The position numbers were made by a program, and so were the translations under genes. From NCBI GenBank assembly GCA_030637945.1, contig DAOWFN010000014.1, positions 1 through 17,848 of the forward strand: a DNA stretch of 17,848 bases, in the 5' to 3' direction. Origin of the DNA: Gammaproteobacteria bacterium (GTDB lineage Bacteria > Pseudomonadota > Gammaproteobacteria > SZUA-229). The notes beneath the pieces are model-generated. The model was not told the DNA's origin. It made no database searches and saw nothing but the letters and a program-made list of their open reading frames with translations. Positions 17,095-17,848 of the stretch are shown piece after piece. Every line of letters starts with the position of its first letter. The stretch's first letter is position 1.

Positions 17095-17142
17095 TAGTGA
17101 ATAGTGAATAGTTATTAAAATCGTAATAACGCCACTATTCAC
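17095..17142. repeat. Heptamer-repeat element C
   Basis: Two tandem TAGTGAA copies (17095-17108) run into TAGTTATTA, a six-base loop, TAATAAC and the inverted CTATTCAC (17135-17142). GTTATTA/TAATAAC and GTGAATA/TATTCAC can pair with a small bulge. It is a short version of elements A and B with a different core, located in the leader of ilvA 22 bases before its start codon. Confidence 0.7.
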
Positions 17143-17220
17143 CGAACTATAAGCAGTAGAGAAACTTTCAATAAAAGATATTTTGCCCACAGATTATAAA
17201 ACCTTATGTTATTTAGTAAA

Positions 17221-17289
17221 TGTCATCTCGACGATAGGAGAGATCTTAAACTGTCAGTGCACAAGATCTCTCCTATCGTCGAGATGACA
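17221..17289. repeat. 27-bp perfect inverted repeat upstream of rpiA
   Basis: The left arm, 17221-17247, starts TGTCATCTCGACGATAGG. The right arm, 17263-17289, is its exact complement, with a 15-base loop between them. The sequence type (TCATCTCGACGATAGGAGAGATCT) resembles a dispersed palindromic repeat seen in various bacteria (from memory). It has no T-run, contains no ORF, and lies between the divergent ilvA and rpiA. Confidence 0.9.
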
Positions 17290-17429
17290 ATTTATTATGT
17301 TTAGTTTCCCCTGTGAATGATATTGCTTTTAACGCATCGATAACGTTCTACCCACAATACAAACGCCACTATTAACCACTGGCATTTCACGGTAATATTC
17401 GTGCCAGAATTTTTATAAGAGATACCCAC

Positions 17430-17434
17430 GGGAG
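17430..17434 (+). promoter_or_regulatory. Shine-Dalgarno that decides the rpiA start
   Basis: GGGAG lies six bases before the ATG at 17441 but only three before the ATG at 17438. The second ATG is therefore the better start, which also puts catalytic residues at the same numbers as in E. coli RpiA. Confidence 0.7.
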
Positions 17435-17440
17435 TATATG

Positions 17441-17848
17441 ATGACCCAGGATGAAATGAAAAGAAAAGCGGCAGAAGCGGCTCTGGAATACGTTATTGCC
17501 GGCGAAATAGTTGGTGTGGGCACAGGCTCAACCGTAAACCACTTCATCGACGCACTTGCTGAGATAAAACATAAGATCAAAGGCGCTGTTTCAAGCTCCG
17601 TTGCTTCAACCGAACGCATGGAAGGTTACGGCATTAAAGTCTACGACCTGAATGAGGTTAACGGTATCGAAGTCTATATCGATGGCGCTGACGAGTCTGA
17701 CCATTATCTAAACCTGATAAAAGGCGGCGGCGGTGCATTAACCCGTGAAAAAATTATTGCCGGTGCCAGTAAAAAATTCGTCTGTATCGCCGACGAGTCC
17801 AAACTCGTGGATGTCATGGGTGAGTTTCCGTTACCGGTAGAAGTCATC
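17441..17848 (+). CDS. rpiA: Ribose-5-phosphate isomerase A (partial, cut by edge)
   Basis: RpiA interconverts ribose 5-phosphate and ribulose 5-phosphate in the pentose phosphate pathway. The first 136 of about 219 residues are present before the window ends. The phosphate-binding GVGTGSTVNHF (25-35), SSSVASTERME, the active-site IDGADESD with Asp81 and Asp84, and KGGGGALTREK with Lys94 and Glu103 are all visible. These numbers coincide with E. coli RpiA when the second ATG is used. It is divergent from ilvA, a pairing also found in other gammaproteobacteria. No frameshift is seen in the visible part. Confidence 0.96.
   Translation, partial: MTQDEMKRKAAEAALEYVIAGEIVGVGTGSTVNHFIDALAEIKHKIKGAVSSSVASTERMEGYGIKVYDLNEVNGIEVYIDGADESDHYLNLIKGGGGALTREKIIAGASKKFVCIADESKLVDVMGEFPLPVEVI

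Larger units (their letters stand above)
17074..17440. other. ilvA-rpiA divergent intergenic region
   Basis: The region contains heptamer element C (17095-17142), the 27-bp perfect inverted repeat (17221-17289), and a short stem-loop ahead of rpiA (CTGGCA 17379-17384 / TGCCAG 17402-17407, then AATTTTTAT) that might be leader structure. I could not pick a convincing promoter for either gene, and there is no ORF with protein-like character. Confidence 0.5.

Noticed and set aside
17074..17190. N-terminal extension of ilvA to a start at 17190
   Set aside because: The extra 39 residues pass through a heptamer repeat and show no IlvA similarity; the family N-terminus begins at the ATG at 17073.

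Overview
The window comes from a non-enteric gammaproteobacterium of moderate G+C content. The evidence is gene order and gene content. A minus-strand run ygfB-pepP-ubiH-ubiI-gcvT-gcvH-gcvP lies back to back with a plus-strand run zapB-like-zapA-ssrS(6S RNA)-fau, which is the order known from E. coli. Here ilvA and rpiA follow, and the glycine decarboxylase P-protein is split into two subunits (gcvPA/gcvPB), unlike in E. coli. Aerobic ubiquinone hydroxylases, KatG/OxyR remnants and a membrane GGDEF protein fit a free-living, oxygen-exposed lifestyle.

Layout. (1) Positions 1-1700 hold a damaged oxidative-stress locus. The C-terminal half of katG (minus strand, with its own strong terminator) is joined head to head with the C-terminal 40% of oxyR (plus strand), so the 5' parts of both genes and their shared control region are missing. 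(2) Positions 1950-4078 hold a DsbA/FrnE-like oxidoreductase, a secreted chalcone-isomerase-like protein and a diguanylate cyclase. Two near-identical heptamer-repeat elements bracket the last two genes. (3) Positions 4206-8805 (minus) encode the glycine cleavage system: gcvT, gcvH, gcvPA, gcvPB in transcription order. (4) Positions 9044-13693 (minus) hold ygfB, pepP, ubiH and ubiI. (5) Positions 13893-15438 (plus) hold a ZapB-like coiled-coil protein, ZapA, 6S RNA and 5-formyltetrahydrofolate cyclo-ligase. (6) Positions 15559-17848 hold ilvA (minus) and the start of rpiA (plus, cut by the window edge).

Working together: GcvT/H/PA/PB oxidise glycine and charge tetrahydrofolate with a one-carbon unit, while Fau recycles 5-formyl-THF, a known inhibitor of folate enzymes, so the two flanks share folate one-carbon metabolism. 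UbiH and UbiI hydroxylate the ubiquinone ring. ZapA and the ZapB-like protein belong to FtsZ-ring assembly. IlvA opens isoleucine synthesis and RpiA serves the pentose phosphate pathway.

The most unusual aspect is the density of short structured repeats between genes. At least five families are present: heptamer arrays with a spacer and inverted heptamers (four loci), GTAGGTGCGAAT-type palindromes (three loci), a 104-bp element with terminal inverted repeats, a nested 'CCACAGAGGA' inverted repeat, and a 27-bp perfect inverted repeat. Several sit flush against or over stop codons, and they occupy four of the junctions in the gcv-ubi-pepP run. I found no CRISPR array, tRNA, rRNA or intact transposase.
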